Notes: generated by a model not told the origin, from the letters alone. A stretch of 64,000 bases of DNA from Streptomyces lichenis (GCF_023218175.1 NZ_JALPTH010000018.1:101645-165644); one strand, 5' to 3'; shown: positions 9,965 to 19,213, counted from the first letter of the stretch. Program-made: numbers and translations.

Positions 9965-10381
9965 TCAGCCTTCCGTCGGTACGCAGAGCACCGGGACCGT
10001 CGAGAGGTGCAGCAGTTTGTGCGGGGTGGAGCCGAGGAGGGCGCCGCGCATGGGGCTCTCGCCCCAGCTGCCGACCACGATGAGGCGGGCGCGGTGGCGT
10101 TCGGCGGCGGCGAGGAGGGCGGTGGCGGGTTTGTCGTCGAGGATCTCCACCGTGGTGGGGACGCCCGCCGCCTCGGCGGCCTCGGCGGCGTGGCGCAGGG
10201 CGGTGCGGCCGACCTGGCGGAGGGCGTCGTGGTGGCTGCGGTACTCCTCGCCCACCCCGCCGGGGGCCGCGGCGCCGTAGACCAGGACCAGGGGTTCGGT
10301 GTGGGCCAGCGCCTCCTCGATGGCCACGGTGAGGGCGCGTGCGGCGCCGGCGGACTCGTCGTAGCCCAGGACGATGGACAT
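9965..10381 (-). CDS. Universal stress protein, UspA family
   Basis: This 138-residue single Usp domain opens with MSIVLGYDESAGAARAL. It keeps the ATP-binding signature G-2X-G-9X-G(S/T) as GSWGESPMRGALLGST near residues 107-122, followed by HKLLHLSTVPVLCVP. The start codon lies three bases before the stop of the upstream permease gene, so the two are translationally linked. This permease-Usp pairing is common in actinomycetes and suggests that the Usp domain senses nucleotide or stress state for the transporter; that role is inferred. Confidence 0.92.
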   Translation of the reverse strand: MSIVLGYDESAGAARALTVAIEEALAHTEPLVLVYGAAAPGGVGEEYRSHHDALRQVGRTALRHAAEAAEAAGVPTTVEILDDKPATALLAAAERHRARLIVVGSWGESPMRGALLGSTPHKLLHLSTVPVLCVPTEG

Positions 10382-10383
10382 GG

Positions 10384-11883
10384 TCAGCCTCCGTTCCGGC
10401 GGGCGGTGGCGTCGGGCGGGGCGGTGCCGGGGCGCTCCGACCAGTAGGCGGGCGAGACCAGGCGCTGGACGGCCATGACGACCACGCCGGTGGCGGCGAT
10501 GCCGAGGGCGATCACCAGGGGCGGGCCGAGGCCGAACCAGGAGGTGCCGCTGTAGGAGTTCGCCGGGTCGGCCATGTCGCCGACCGACTCCGCCAGCAGC
10601 CAGGCCAGCAGGGCGGCGCCGACGAGCGGGCCCAGGCCGATGAAGAGGAAGCTGCGCAGGTCCTTGAGGAGGTGGTGGCGGTAGTAGACGGCGCAGGCCA
10701 GCCCGGTCAGCGCGTAGTAGAAGGCGATGAGGAGGGAGAGCGCGGTCAGGGAGTCGAAGAGCGCGTTCTCGCTGATCCGGTTGACCACCAGGTACCAGCC
10801 GGCCGCCACCACCGCGACCCACCAGGTGCTGGTGTCCGGGGTGCGGAAGCGGGGGTGGATACGGGCCAGGCCCTTGGGCAGCGCCTGCCGCCGGGCCATG
10901 GACAGGATGGTCCGTGAGGCGGGGATGATCGTGGTCTGGGTGGAGGCCAGGGCGGAGGTGCAGATGGCGAGCAGGACCACCCAGTCCCAGCCGCCCATGA
11001 CCTGGTCGGCCAGCGTGGCGAAGACCGCCTCCTCCTCGTCGGCGTTCTCGGAGAGGAAGGCCGTTCCGGCGTAGGCCACCACGGCGGTGCCCACCGAGAG
11101 GTAGGTGACCAGCAGCACGATGGTGGACCAGACGCCCGCCCTGCCCGGGGCGCTGGCGGAGTCCTTGACCTCCTCGGTGAGGTTGACCGCCGACTCCCAG
11201 CCCCAGTAGATGAAGACGCCCAGCAGCAGCCCGCCGGTGAGGGCGGCGCCGCCGGCCCCGAAGGGGTTCAGCCAGTCGACGTCGGGGGTGAGCGAACCGG
11301 GCGGCGCGGTTCCCGCGGACACCTGGTAGAGGGCGGCCGCGGCGAAGACCAGCAGGCAGAGCACCTGGGCGAGGATCAGCACGTTCTGCACCTTGGCCGA
11401 CGCCTCGGTGCCGATGACGCACACCGCCGTCATCGCCACGATGAGCGCCACGGTCAGCCCCTGGCGTACCACCTCGTTGCCGGCGAGCCCGTCGAGGCCG
11501 AGGGTGAGCAGCCCGTAGGTGACCGCGACGTCCGCGAGCGAGCCGACCACCAGGACCCCGGTCATCGCCACGGCCCAGCCGCCGAGCCAGCCCGCCCAGG
11601 GGCCCATCGCCCGGGTCACCCAGGAGAAGGTGGTGCCGCAGTCCTGGTCGACCTTGTTGAGGTAGTAGAACGCGGAGGCGATCAGCAGCATCGGTACGAA
11701 GGAGGCGAGCATCACCCCGGGCGCGTAGACCCCGACCAGCACCACCAGCGGGCCGATGGCCGCGGCGAGGGAGTACGCGGGCGAGGTGGAGTTCAGCCCG
11801 ATGACCAGCGCGTCGGTGAACCCGATGGCACCGGCCTTCAGCTCGGGCGGGCCGGTGGTGCCCTGGGGCTGGTCCTTGGTCAT
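10384..11883 (-). CDS. APC-superfamily amino acid permease
   Basis: This protein of about 499 residues has roughly 12 hydrophobic helices. The first is GFTDALVIGLNSTSPAYSLA, typical of the amino acid/polyamine/organocation transporters; a charged, hydrophilic N-terminus precedes it. Later segments such as GWESAVNLTEEVKDSASAPG match the Gly-rich TM6 region of the family. ATG 11883 is preferred because GAGG lies upstream; a GTG four codons earlier is possible. It is cotranscribed with the UspA gene directly downstream. It probably imports or exchanges an amino acid or amine at the membrane; the substrate is not readable. Confidence 0.9.
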   Translation of the reverse strand: MTKDQPQGTTGPPELKAGAIGFTDALVIGLNSTSPAYSLAAAIGPLVVLVGVYAPGVMLASFVPMLLIASAFYYLNKVDQDCGTTFSWVTRAMGPWAGWLGGWAVAMTGVLVVGSLADVAVTYGLLTLGLDGLAGNEVVRQGLTVALIVAMTAVCVIGTEASAKVQNVLILAQVLCLLVFAAAALYQVSAGTAPPGSLTPDVDWLNPFGAGGAALTGGLLLGVFIYWGWESAVNLTEEVKDSASAPGRAGVWSTIVLLVTYLSVGTAVVAYAGTAFLSENADEEEAVFATLADQVMGGWDWVVLLAICTSALASTQTTIIPASRTILSMARRQALPKGLARIHPRFRTPDTSTWWVAVVAAGWYLVVNRISENALFDSLTALSLLIAFYYALTGLACAVYYRHHLLKDLRSFLFIGLGPLVGAALLAWLLAESVGDMADPANSYSGTSWFGLGPPLVIALGIAATGVVVMAVQRLVSPAYWSERPGTAPPDATARRNGG

Positions 11884-12004
11884 CTCTTGCCTCACCTGGG
11901 GTGTCTCGGTGTCCTGCCGCGGTGCGCTGGGGTTCTTCCACGATGCGCCCGGACGGGGGCGGCGGCACCCGCGCCGGGGCCGGCCGCCCGCCGACGGGCG
12001 GCCG

Positions 12005-13213
12005 TCACTGCTCGCGCAGCCCCCACGGCGAGCCGTAGTCGTTGAGCAGGTCGAGGAAGGGGCGCGGGTCGAAGGCCTCGGGGCCCAGCACCCCGGCGCC
12101 GCTCCAGACGCCGCCGGCCACCAGCTCCAGGGCGATCACCGGGTTGATCGCGGTCTGCCAGACCACGGCCTGCGAGCCGTACTCGGCCATCGACCACTCG
12201 TTGTCGACCACGTGGTAGAGGTACACCTCACGCGGGGCGCCGTCCTTCACGCCCTTCACCCAGGTGCCGGCGCAGGTCTTGCCGCGCATCCGGTCGCCGA
12301 GCGTGGCCGGGTCGGGCAGGCAGGCGGCGACCACGTCCCGCGGCGCCACCTCCACGCCGCCCACGCTCACCTTGGCGGTGCGGTCCAGGCCCAGCCGGTG
12401 CAGGGTCTTCAGCGTCTCGATGAACTCGTCGCCCAGCCCGTATTTGAAGGTCACCCGCTTCGCGTCCACCCAGCGCGGGATCAGCAGCACCTCCTCGTGC
12501 TCGACGTTGACGCACTCCACCGGCCCGATGCCCTCGGGGAAGTCGAAGACCTCGGGCTCGCTGAACGGGGCGGTGGTGTACCAGCCGCGCTCCTTCTCCC
12601 AGACCACCGGCGGGTTGAGGCACTCCTCGATGGTGGTCCAGATGGAGAAGGAGGGCGCGAAGTCGTATCCCTCGACGGTGAGGTTGGCGCCGTCCCGTAC
12701 GCCGATCTCCTCGATCCCGTCGAAGAGCTCCTCGGCGGCGTAGCGGGCGAAGACATCGGAGAGGCCCGGCTCCACGCCGACCCCCACCAGCGCCAGCCGG
12801 CCGGCCTCCGCCCAGGCGGCGGCCCGGTCGAACTGCCCGTCGCCCAGCTTCGTACCGCACTCCTCGTAGGGCCGCTCCGGGTGCGGGGACGACAGGGACA
12901 TGGCCATGTCCAGATAGTGCGCGCCCGCCGCCAGTGCCGCCTCGAACAGCGGCATCACGAAGCGCGGGTCGGTGGCGTTGAGCAGGACGTCGCACCGCTC
13001 CTCCGCCAGCAGCGCGGTGACCGCGGCCTGGTCCGAGGCGTCGATCCGCCGCGCGCTGAACCGGGTCTCCTCCGCCCCGAGCGCCGCCACGGCGGCCTGG
13101 GCCCGGGCGAGGTCGTAGTCGCTGACCACCAGGTGGTCGAAGAAGGAGCGCCGGGCCGCGATCCGGGTGATCGCGGTGCCCACGCCGCCCGCGCCGACGA
13201 GCAGGATCCGCAT
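12005..13213 (-). CDS. Saccharopine dehydrogenase family oxidoreductase
   Basis: This 402-residue protein begins MRILLVGAGGVGTAITRIA, a Rossmann NAD(P)-binding motif, and continues with the saccharopine dehydrogenase fold (DVLLNATDPRFVMPLFEAAL, YLDMAMSLSS, GVGVEPGLSDVFARYAAEEL). The C-terminal domain has WTTIEECLNPPVVWEKERGW and YLYHVVDNEWSMAEYGSQAV. Enzymes of this group carry out reductive condensation or oxidative cleavage of amino-acid adducts (lysine or polyamine metabolism). It is divergent from a TetR regulator 128 bases away, which likely controls it. The substrate is unknown. Confidence 0.85.
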   Translation of the reverse strand: MRILLVGAGGVGTAITRIAARRSFFDHLVVSDYDLARAQAAVAALGAEETRFSARRIDASDQAAVTALLAEERCDVLLNATDPRFVMPLFEAALAAGAHYLDMAMSLSSPHPERPYEECGTKLGDGQFDRAAAWAEAGRLALVGVGVEPGLSDVFARYAAEELFDGIEEIGVRDGANLTVEGYDFAPSFSIWTTIEECLNPPVVWEKERGWYTTAPFSEPEVFDFPEGIGPVECVNVEHEEVLLIPRWVDAKRVTFKYGLGDEFIETLKTLHRLGLDRTAKVSVGGVEVAPRDVVAACLPDPATLGDRMRGKTCAGTWVKGVKDGAPREVYLYHVVDNEWSMAEYGSQAVVWQTAINPVIALELVAGGVWSGAGVLGPEAFDPRPFLDLLNDYGSPWGLREQ

Positions 13214-13341
13214 GGTGCTGTGCCTTTCGCAGCGGGCTCCGGAGGGGGTGAAGCCCTGGTTCCGTCATGAAAGGCGCCGGGTGGAGTTAAGGTCAATGGT
13301 GTTGGCATAAAGGTCGGGGTGGAGGGGAAAGGGGCAGGTCA

Positions 13342-14064
13342 GTGGCCAAACGGGTGGTGCCGGAGGCGGAGCGGCGGCGGCGCCGGCCGACCAAGGGCGG
13401 CGCGGTCCTCTCGGAGCGCACGATCGTGGAGACGGCGCTGCGGATGCTGCACGAGCACGGCCGCGAGGGGTTGACGGCGCGACGGCTGGGCACGGCACTG
13501 GGCGCCGATCCGAGCACCCTCTACCGCTACTTCCGGGGCATGGACGAACTGACCCTGGCCATCGGGGACGAGCTGATCGGACGCGCGCTGCGGGGGTGGG
13601 AGCCGTCCGGGGAGTGGCTGGCCGACCTGCGCGAGGTGGGGCTGCGCATCTACCGGGCCTACCTCGCCCATCCGGAGGCGGCGGTGCTCACCGCCAACCG
13701 GGTGAGCGGACGCGCCAACGAGATCGCGGGGGACGAGGCCATCCTGGGCGTACTGCGCTCGACCGGGCTGCCCGATCCGGAGGTGGTACGGATCTACCAG
13801 GCGTTCGTCGACCAGGCGCTGGCCTTCGCGGCGCTGGACGCCGCCAGCCTCGCCCTGCCGGAGGCGGCCCGCGCCGACGACGAGGCGGTCTGGCGCTCCA
13901 CGTACGCCCGGCTCCCGGCCGAGACCCACCCGCATATCGCGGCCACCGCAAAGCTGCTGGTGGCCCGGATGAACGACAGCGCGTACCCCACGGCGCTGGA
14001 GATGCTGCTGGGCAGCGCGGCCGCGGCGGTACGGGACGGGCGGGGCGGCGGTACGGGAGGCTGA
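13342..14064 (+). CDS. TetR/AcrR family transcriptional regulator
   Basis: This 240-residue protein has an N-terminal helix-turn-helix (ERTIVETALRMLHEHGREGL, then TARRLGTALGADPSTLYRYF, about residues 28-68) and a helical ligand-binding C-terminal domain. The GTG start at 13342 has an AGGTCA/GGGG stretch upstream. It is divergent from the saccharopine-dehydrogenase-like gene, so it is a candidate regulator of that gene and of itself. The shared 128-base gap is comparatively AT-rich (TTAAGGTCAATGG around 13287), but no clear palindrome was found. The stop codon sits in the loop of a very strong hairpin. Confidence 0.9.
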   Translation: MAKRVVPEAERRRRRPTKGGAVLSERTIVETALRMLHEHGREGLTARRLGTALGADPSTLYRYFRGMDELTLAIGDELIGRALRGWEPSGEWLADLREVGLRIYRAYLAHPEAAVLTANRVSGRANEIAGDEAILGVLRSTGLPDPEVVRIYQAFVDQALAFAALDAASLALPEAARADDEAVWRSTYARLPAETHPHIAATAKLLVARMNDSAYPTALEMLLGSAAAAVRDGRGGGTGG

Positions 14065-14089
14065 GCCCCGCCGTACCGCCGCCCCGCCC
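14038..14089. terminator. Bidirectional hairpin terminator with a perfect 19-bp stem
   Basis: GGGCGGGGCGGCGGTACGG (14038-14056) is the exact inverse of 14071-14089, leaving a 14-base loop that contains the TetR gene's stop codon. It lies between the convergent TetR and secreted-protein genes, so it can end both transcripts. The left arm is inside the coding sequence for the last residues of the regulator (Gly/Arg-rich tail). Confidence 0.75.
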
Positions 14090-14111
14090 CGGTGGGAGCC
14101 GGCCCGCCGGT

Positions 14112-14960
14112 TCAGCAGGCGCGGCCGGTCACGACGCCGGTGGGCGCGGTGACATTGACGAACTCGGTCGAGTAGTTGCCCCAGAAGTCGTACGTGGTGA
14201 TCGCGTAGACATTGGTCTGGTACTCGACGAACAGGGCCCAGGACTCACCCGGCTTGAGGGTGAGCTCGGAGTTGTAGGTCTCGGTGAGGGTGGTGTTGAG
14301 CTGCGTGTTCAGCTCGCTGGTGAGCTGTCCGAGCGCCGTCGCCGAGATGTTGGCGCTGGTCTGCGTGGAGAGCGTGTAGGTGATCCCCCGGCTGTACTTG
14401 GCCTCGACGGTGGGGGACTGGTTGCGGTAACACTTCCCGCCGCGCTCCTCCCACACCTTGCCCCGGCTGTGCACTCGGACCTGGGGACCGGCGCCGCCGC
14501 CCGCGGGGGTCGTCGCGATGCCGGGGCTGGGCGGGGTGGCCGGGCGGATGGCGTGTCCGGTGACCACGACCTCGGGCAGCGTCGCGTCGATGGGCTCGCC
14601 GATCGGCCCGTCCAGGATCTCGATCCCGGGGTTCGAGGGCTCGGACGGGGAATTCCCGTGGTCACCGGAGTCGCCGCCCGGATCACCGGCGTCACCCGGG
14701 TCGTCGCTCCAGTCGCCGCCGTCATCACCGGCGTCGCCACCGCCGCCGTCGCCGCCTTCACCGCCCCAGTCGCCGCCACCCCAGTCGCCGCCGCCCCAGT
14801 CTCCCGAGTCGCCGCCGCCCTCCCCGTCGCCCGGGTCCTCGTCCTGGCACAGGGTGGAGCCGCCACAGGCGTAGGCGGTGAACGGGACCGCGGCGGCCGG
14901 CACCGCGGTGAAGACGACGGCGCCGAGCACGGCGGTCGTGGCCATGGATCTCAACTTCAC
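14112..14960 (-). CDS. Secreted Gly/Asp/Trp-rich hypothetical protein
   Basis: This 282-residue protein has a signal peptide (KLRS, hydrophobic core TAVLGAVVFTAVPAAA). A low-complexity zone follows at about residues 38-100 with DWGGG repeats and many Asp. The C-terminal half is soluble and looks folded: Thr/Asn-rich (TYTLSTQTSANISATALGQL), ending in a Cys. The GTG at 14960 has GGGAGAA upstream. Cysteines near residues 32, 38, ~180 and the last position could form disulfides outside the cell. No enzyme motif is seen. The acidic repeat could bind calcium or cell wall, which is speculation. Confidence 0.75.
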   Translation of the reverse strand: MKLRSMATTAVLGAVVFTAVPAAAVPFTAYACGGSTLCQDEDPGDGEGGGDSGDWGGGDWGGGDWGGEGGDGGGGDAGDDGGDWSDDPGDAGDPGGDSGDHGNSPSEPSNPGIEILDGPIGEPIDATLPEVVVTGHAIRPATPPSPGIATTPAGGGAGPQVRVHSRGKVWEERGGKCYRNQSPTVEAKYSRGITYTLSTQTSANISATALGQLTSELNTQLNTTLTETYNSELTLKPGESWALFVEYQTNVYAITTYDFWGNYSTEFVNVTAPTGVVTGRAC

Positions 14961-15178
14961 GGGTTCTCCCAGGTCGGGGGGTGGTCACGGGCTGATGGCA
15001 CGGCAGTCTTCCGGGCACCCCCGGCCCCGCACAGCCGTAGAACTACGGAACCGGCTACGTACCGGCGGGCGCGGGCGCGGCCGTTGGTACGGTCGGCGGT
15101 CGGCGGTCCGCGCCCGTACGGTCGGGTGACCCCGCGGTCGTGCGGTCGTGCGGCCCCCTGCGAACGAAAGGCGGTCCC

Positions 15179-15640
15179 GTGGCGGCCCGTATGGAACTGG
15201 ACACCGTCGACCGGGCCTTGATCCGCCTGCTGCAACAGGACGGCCGTGCCTCGTACACCGATCTCGGCCGGGAGGTGGGCCTGTCCGGCCCCGCCGTACG
15301 GGCGCGGATACAGCGGCTGACCGACGGCGGACTGCTCCAGTTCGCCGCCGTGACCGATCCGCTGCGGCTGGGGCTGCCCGTGATGGCCCTGCTCGGCATC
15401 CGGGTGGACGGCGCCCCGCGCGAGGTGCTGGCGGCGCTGGAGGAACTGCCGGGCGTGGTCTACCTGGTGTCCACCGCGGGCTCCTTCGACCTGTTCGCCG
15501 AGGTGGTGTGCCGGAGCATGGACGAGCTGTTCGAGCTGATCAACGACGAGATACGGAGGGTGCCGGGGGTGCGCGAGGTGGAGTCGTTCCCCTACTTCGG
15601 CATCCATGTGCACCGGTTCACCTGGGATGTGCCGGAATGA
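15179..15640 (+). CDS. Lrp/AsnC family transcriptional regulator
   Basis: This 153-residue regulator has an AsnC-type helix-turn-helix (DTVDRALIRLLQQDGRASYT, then DLGREVGLSGPAVRARIQRL) and a C-terminal RAM ligand domain (VYLVSTAGSFDLFAEVV). The GTG at 15179 is preferred because AAAGG lies eight bases upstream; ATG 15191 is an alternative. Family members bind amino acids and act as octamers or dimers. No obvious target sits beside it: the next gene, a LAL regulator, is about 140 bases downstream. Confidence 0.9.
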   Translation: MAARMELDTVDRALIRLLQQDGRASYTDLGREVGLSGPAVRARIQRLTDGGLLQFAAVTDPLRLGLPVMALLGIRVDGAPREVLAALEELPGVVYLVSTAGSFDLFAEVVCRSMDELFELINDEIRRVPGVREVESFPYFGIHVHRFTWDVPE

Positions 15641-15680
15641 GGCGCGGGCGATGAGGGGCCGTTGTCAGTGCGGCGCGTTA

Positions 15681-15694
15681 CTTTGAATTCGAAG
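15681..15694. promoter_or_regulatory. Near-palindrome CTTTGAATTCGAAG upstream of the LAL regulator
   Basis: This 14-base element is palindromic except for one base pair and stands out as AT-rich in its surroundings. It lies about 90-100 bases before the LAL regulator start and 40 bases after the Lrp gene. It could be an operator for either regulator, or chance. Confidence 0.3.
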
Positions 15695-15783
15695 CAGGAA
15701 GCGGGGGAGAAGTTCCGAAACTGACGTGCGGTCGCGCCATGGCTTTGGCCAGGGTGCGCAGGTGGCCGCAGGGGGGAGGGGTG

Positions 15784-18700
15784 GTGTTCGTTGTGCCGTC
15801 ACCCATGGCGGACGGCCCAGTGGTGGGACGTGAGGCCGAAAGCGAGCGGTTCGCCACGCTCCTGGACGGGCTGGAGCGCGGCCGGGGGGCCGTGGTCGAG
15901 ATAGCGGGCGAACCAGGCTCCGGCAAGACCCAGTTGGCCTGCGAGCTGGCGGACCTGGCGGCGCGCCGCGGGCTGCCGGTGATCTGGGCCCGGGCGCCCC
16001 GCTCGGGCGAGGACGGCCCGTTCCGGGTCTTCCGCGCCGCCGTGGAGCCGACCGGGGCCGCCGAGCCGTCCGACCCGGCGGCCTGGTGCGAGCTGATACG
16101 CCGGCGGGCCGCCGGTGGCGTGCTGTTAGTCGATGACCTGCACCGGGCCGACCCGTCCTCGCTGGAGGTGGTGCTCCGGCTGGTCCACTCCCCTGCCTCC
16201 GTCGCCCCCTTCGTGCTGGTGCTGGCGCACCGGCCCCGGCAGAGCCCGCCCGCCCTGCTGGAGGCGCTGGACCTCGGCGTACGGACGGACGGAATCCTCC
16301 GGGTGGAGGCCGGCCCGCTGGACGTGGCGGCGGTGGCCGCCCTGCTCGACCACTGGCGCCGCCCGGCCGGACCGCTGGCGTACGGGACCGGGGTGCCGGA
16401 CCCGGGCATGGGCTCCGCGCCGGAGTACGGGGCCGGGGCGGTGGCGTACTCGGCCGGGGCGGTGGAGTACGGGGCCGGGGCGCGGGGGCAGGTCATCGCC
16501 CCCACGCCGGGGGCGCCGGGCGTGGCCGCTGCCTCCATAGTCGAGGCGCCCAAGACCCCCGAGGCAGCCGGGGCAGCCGGGCCGCCTCGCGCACCCGAGG
16601 CGGCGGTCGGCGGGACGGCGGCCTCCGCGGCGGCCCTGCACGCCGCGGCGAAGGGGCTTCCGGGGTATCTCCGGCTGCTGGTCGCGGCCGGCTTCGAGGC
16701 CGGGCTGTGGCCGGAGCGGGCAGGCGGGGACGAGGACGGGCTGCTGCGCGAGGCGGCACCGCTGCTCGCCGAGCTGGGCGCGCTGAGCGAGCCCGCCCGG
16801 GCGGCCGCGCGGGCGGGCGCCGTGCTGGGTGGGGCGTTCCGTCCGGTGGACGCCGCCCGGATCGCCGGGCTCGGCGCGCGGGACGGCCTGGAGGCGTGCG
16901 CCGAGCTGGTCCGCGCCGACCTGGTGCGTCCGGTGGGCCAGGGCGGGCGGCTGGCGTTCCGCCATCCGGTCGTCGGGCAGGTCGCCCACGCCGACTGCGA
17001 GCTGCCCTTCCTGCTCGACGCCCACCGCCGGGCGCTGCGGATCGCCGCCGAGCGCGGCGCGCCCGCCCGGGAGCGGGCCCGGCACGCCGAGCACCTGGTG
17101 CACACCGACGGGGCCACCGCGGCGCGCGTCCTCGCCGAGGGGGCCGCGGAGGCGGTCACCCAGGCACCCGCGTACGCGGCCCGCTGGCTGCGGCTCGCCC
17201 TGGACGCGCTGCCCGCCCGCGACCCGGGCGTCGAGGAGCGGGCGGCCTGGGAGCTCGCGCACTGCCGGGCGCTGATCGCCTCCGGACGGCTCCGGGAGGC
17301 CCGCGCCCTCGCCCATGAGCTGCTCGCCGAGGGCGGCCCCCGGCTCACCGGGCAGGCCGCCGACGGGGGCGCGCGGCTGACTCCTCGGCTGCTGCTGAAG
17401 GCATACGCGGTCTGCGCCGACGCGGAGCGGCTGCTCTGCCGCTACGAGGAGGCGGAGGCCATCGCCCGCACCGGGATGGCGCTACTGCCCCGGCCGCTGC
17501 CCGCGGTGCTCTCCGCCGAGGCCACCGAGCTGATCTACGAGTACGGGCTGGTGCACGTCCTGCGCGGCACCCACGACCGGATCCGCCCGCTGCTGCGGGA
17601 GGCCGCCCGGGCGCGGACCGAGGCCGGGCCCGTCGCCTCGGCGGCCCTGGGCGTGCTCTTCGCCTTCTGCGACGTCTTCTCCGGCGACATCGCCCGGGGA
17701 GCGCCCGAAGTGGCCCGCTGCGCCGCGCTGGTGGACGCGCTGCCGGACGGGGTGGCCGGCCACGCCCCGGACGTCCTGGCCCTGCTCGGCTGCGCGGAGC
17801 TGTATCTGGAGCGGTTCCCGGACGCCCGCCGGCACCTCCGGCGGGGGCTGGACGCGGCGACCGGCGGCGCGCAGAAGCACATCCGCGCCCACCAGTTGCT
17901 GGGCCTGACCATGATCGACCAGTGGGGCGGCCGGCTCGACGCGGCGGAGCGCCGGGCCGCCGAGGCGGAGGAGCTGGCCCGCGCGGTCGGCGCCCCCGAC
18001 GTGGTGACGCTGGCGACGGCGATGCGCGCCATGACGCTGGTCTGGGCCCGGGGGCGCCGGTACGCCGGCGAGGCGGTGGCGCTCGCGGCGCGGGCGGTGG
18101 ACACCGCCGCGCTCGGCCGGGGCTGGTGGGCCACCTCCGCGATCAGTCTGCTGGCGCACGCGCAGCTGCTCGGCGGGGACGCCGCCGGCTGCCTGCGGAC
18201 GCTGCGGGACGGCGGGGGCGGCGACGGCCTGCCCCAGGTGCAGCCCGCCTTCCGGCCCTCGCTCCTCGCCCTGATGGCGAACGCCGCGCTGGCCGGCGGG
18301 GACACCGGGTACGCCGAGCGGCTGCTCGCCGACGCGGAGGCGGACGCCAACCGGCTCGGCCTGCCCTTGCAGTGGGCCTGCGTCCACCGGGCGTCCGCCC
18401 AGCTGCGGATGGCACACGGGGAGCGCGCCAGGGCGCTGGAGCTGTTCGAGCGGGCCGCGGAGGGCTTCCGCGGTGGCGGGCTGCCCGTACAGCACGCGTG
18501 GACGCTGATCGCCTCGGTGCCGGTGACCGCGGCGGTGCGCGGCCCGGCCGCCGCGCTGGACGTCCTGACCCGGGCCGAGGCCCTGGCCCGGCCCTGCGGG
18601 GCGGCACTGGTCCTGGAGGAGGCGGACCGCGTCCGCGCCCGGCTCTCCCCGGGCGCCCGACCGGTCCGGAGCGGCGGCCAGAGCGCCGGGCCCCGAGCCG

Positions 18701-19161
18701 GGGCTTCCGGGGCCGCGGCTTCCCGTACCGGAGGCCTCCGGCCGGACGGCCTCCGACCGGACGGCCGCCGGACTGTGGGTCCCCAGGCCGAGGCTCGTCG
18801 GCCCGCAGGCTCCCGGGCCGTGGACCTCCGGTCTGCGGATACCCGGGCAACGGACTCCAGGGCAGGTGGTGCCTCCCGGGTCGGGGCTCCCCGGTCCGCG
18901 GATTCCCGGGCGGGGGGTTCACGGGCGGGGGGCTTCCCTTCCCCGGTCCTCCGATCCGCGGAACTGCGGTCCGCGCTGAGCGAGCGCGAACGGGAGGTCG
19001 CCGATCTGGCCGCCGCGGGGCTGCGTTCCCGGCAGATCGCCGAGCGCCTCTTCCTCAGCCACCGCACCGTCGACTCCCATCTGGGCAGCGTCTACCGCAA
19101 GCTGGGCGTCTCCTCGCGTACCGCCCTGGCCCGGGCGCTCGGCCCGGCCGCCGACGAGTAG
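15784..19161 (+). CDS. LuxR-family regulator of the LAL type (AAA ATPase + LuxR HTH), with TTA codon
   Basis: This large regulator (about 1125 residues) has an N-terminal ATPase (Walker A GEPGSGKTQLA near residues 42-52, Walker B VLLVDDLHRAD near 113-123), a long helical TPR-like middle and a C-terminal LuxR helix-turn-helix (LSEREREVADLAAAGLRSRQ, then RLFLSHRTVDSHLGSVYRKL). The Walker B leucine at 16126-16128 is a TTA codon, implying bldA dependence. Two unusual low-complexity inserts are present: an Ala/Gly/Pro/Tyr stretch (about 16380-16620) and an Arg/Gly/Ser/Pro repeat of some 90 residues just before the HTH (about 18690-18950). The start is uncertain: GTG 15784 follows GGGGGGAGGG, while ATG 15739 is in frame without a ribosome site. 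The target is unknown. Confidence 0.88.
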   Translation: MFVVPSPMADGPVVGREAESERFATLLDGLERGRGAVVEIAGEPGSGKTQLACELADLAARRGLPVIWARAPRSGEDGPFRVFRAAVEPTGAAEPSDPAAWCELIRRRAAGGVLLVDDLHRADPSSLEVVLRLVHSPASVAPFVLVLAHRPRQSPPALLEALDLGVRTDGILRVEAGPLDVAAVAALLDHWRRPAGPLAYGTGVPDPGMGSAPEYGAGAVAYSAGAVEYGAGARGQVIAPTPGAPGVAAASIVEAPKTPEAAGAAGPPRAPEAAVGGTAASAAALHAAAKGLPGYLRLLVAAGFEAGLWPERAGGDEDGLLREAAPLLAELGALSEPARAAARAGAVLGGAFRPVDAARIAGLGARDGLEACAELVRADLVRPVGQGGRLAFRHPVVGQVAHADCELPFLLDAHRRALRIAAERGAPARERARHAEHLVHTDGATAARVLAEGAAEAVTQAPAYAARWLRLALDALPARDPGVEERAAWELAHCRALIASGRLREARALAHELLAEGGPRLTGQAADGGARLTPRLLLKAYAVCADAERLLCRYEEAEAIARTGMALLPRPLPAVLSAEATELIYEYGLVHVLRGTHDRIRPLLREAARARTEAGPVASAALGVLFAFCDVFSGDIARGAPEVARCAALVDALPDGVAGHAPDVLALLGCAELYLERFPDARRHLRRGLDAATGGAQKHIRAHQLLGLTMIDQWGGRLDAAERRAAEAEELARAVGAPDVVTLATAMRAMTLVWARGRRYAGEAVALAARAVDTAALGRGWWATSAISLLAHAQLLGGDAAGCLRTLRDGGGGDGLPQVQPAFRPSLLALMANAALAGGDTGYAERLLADAEADANRLGLPLQWACVHRASAQLRMAHGERARALELFERAAEGFRGGGLPVQHAWTLIASVPVTAAVRGPAAALDVLTRAEALARPCGAALVLEEADRVRARLSPGARPVRSGGQSAGPRAGASGAAASRTGGLRPDGLRPDGRRTVGPQAEARRPAGSRAVDLRSADTRATDSRAGGASRVGAPRSADSRAGGSRAGGFPSPVLRSAELRSALSEREREVADLAAAGLRSRQIAERLFLSHRTVDSHLGSVYRKLGVSSRTALARALGPAADE

Positions 19162-19213
19162 GGTGAGCGGGCTCCGGAGGGCCGGGGCCCAGATGTCGGA
19201 TGGGGTGGGGAAC

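Noticed and set aside
14690..14860. CRISPR-like or tandem-repeat array in the GC-rich DWGGG region
   Set aside because: The short repeats are codon repeats inside a secreted protein, with no spacer structure.
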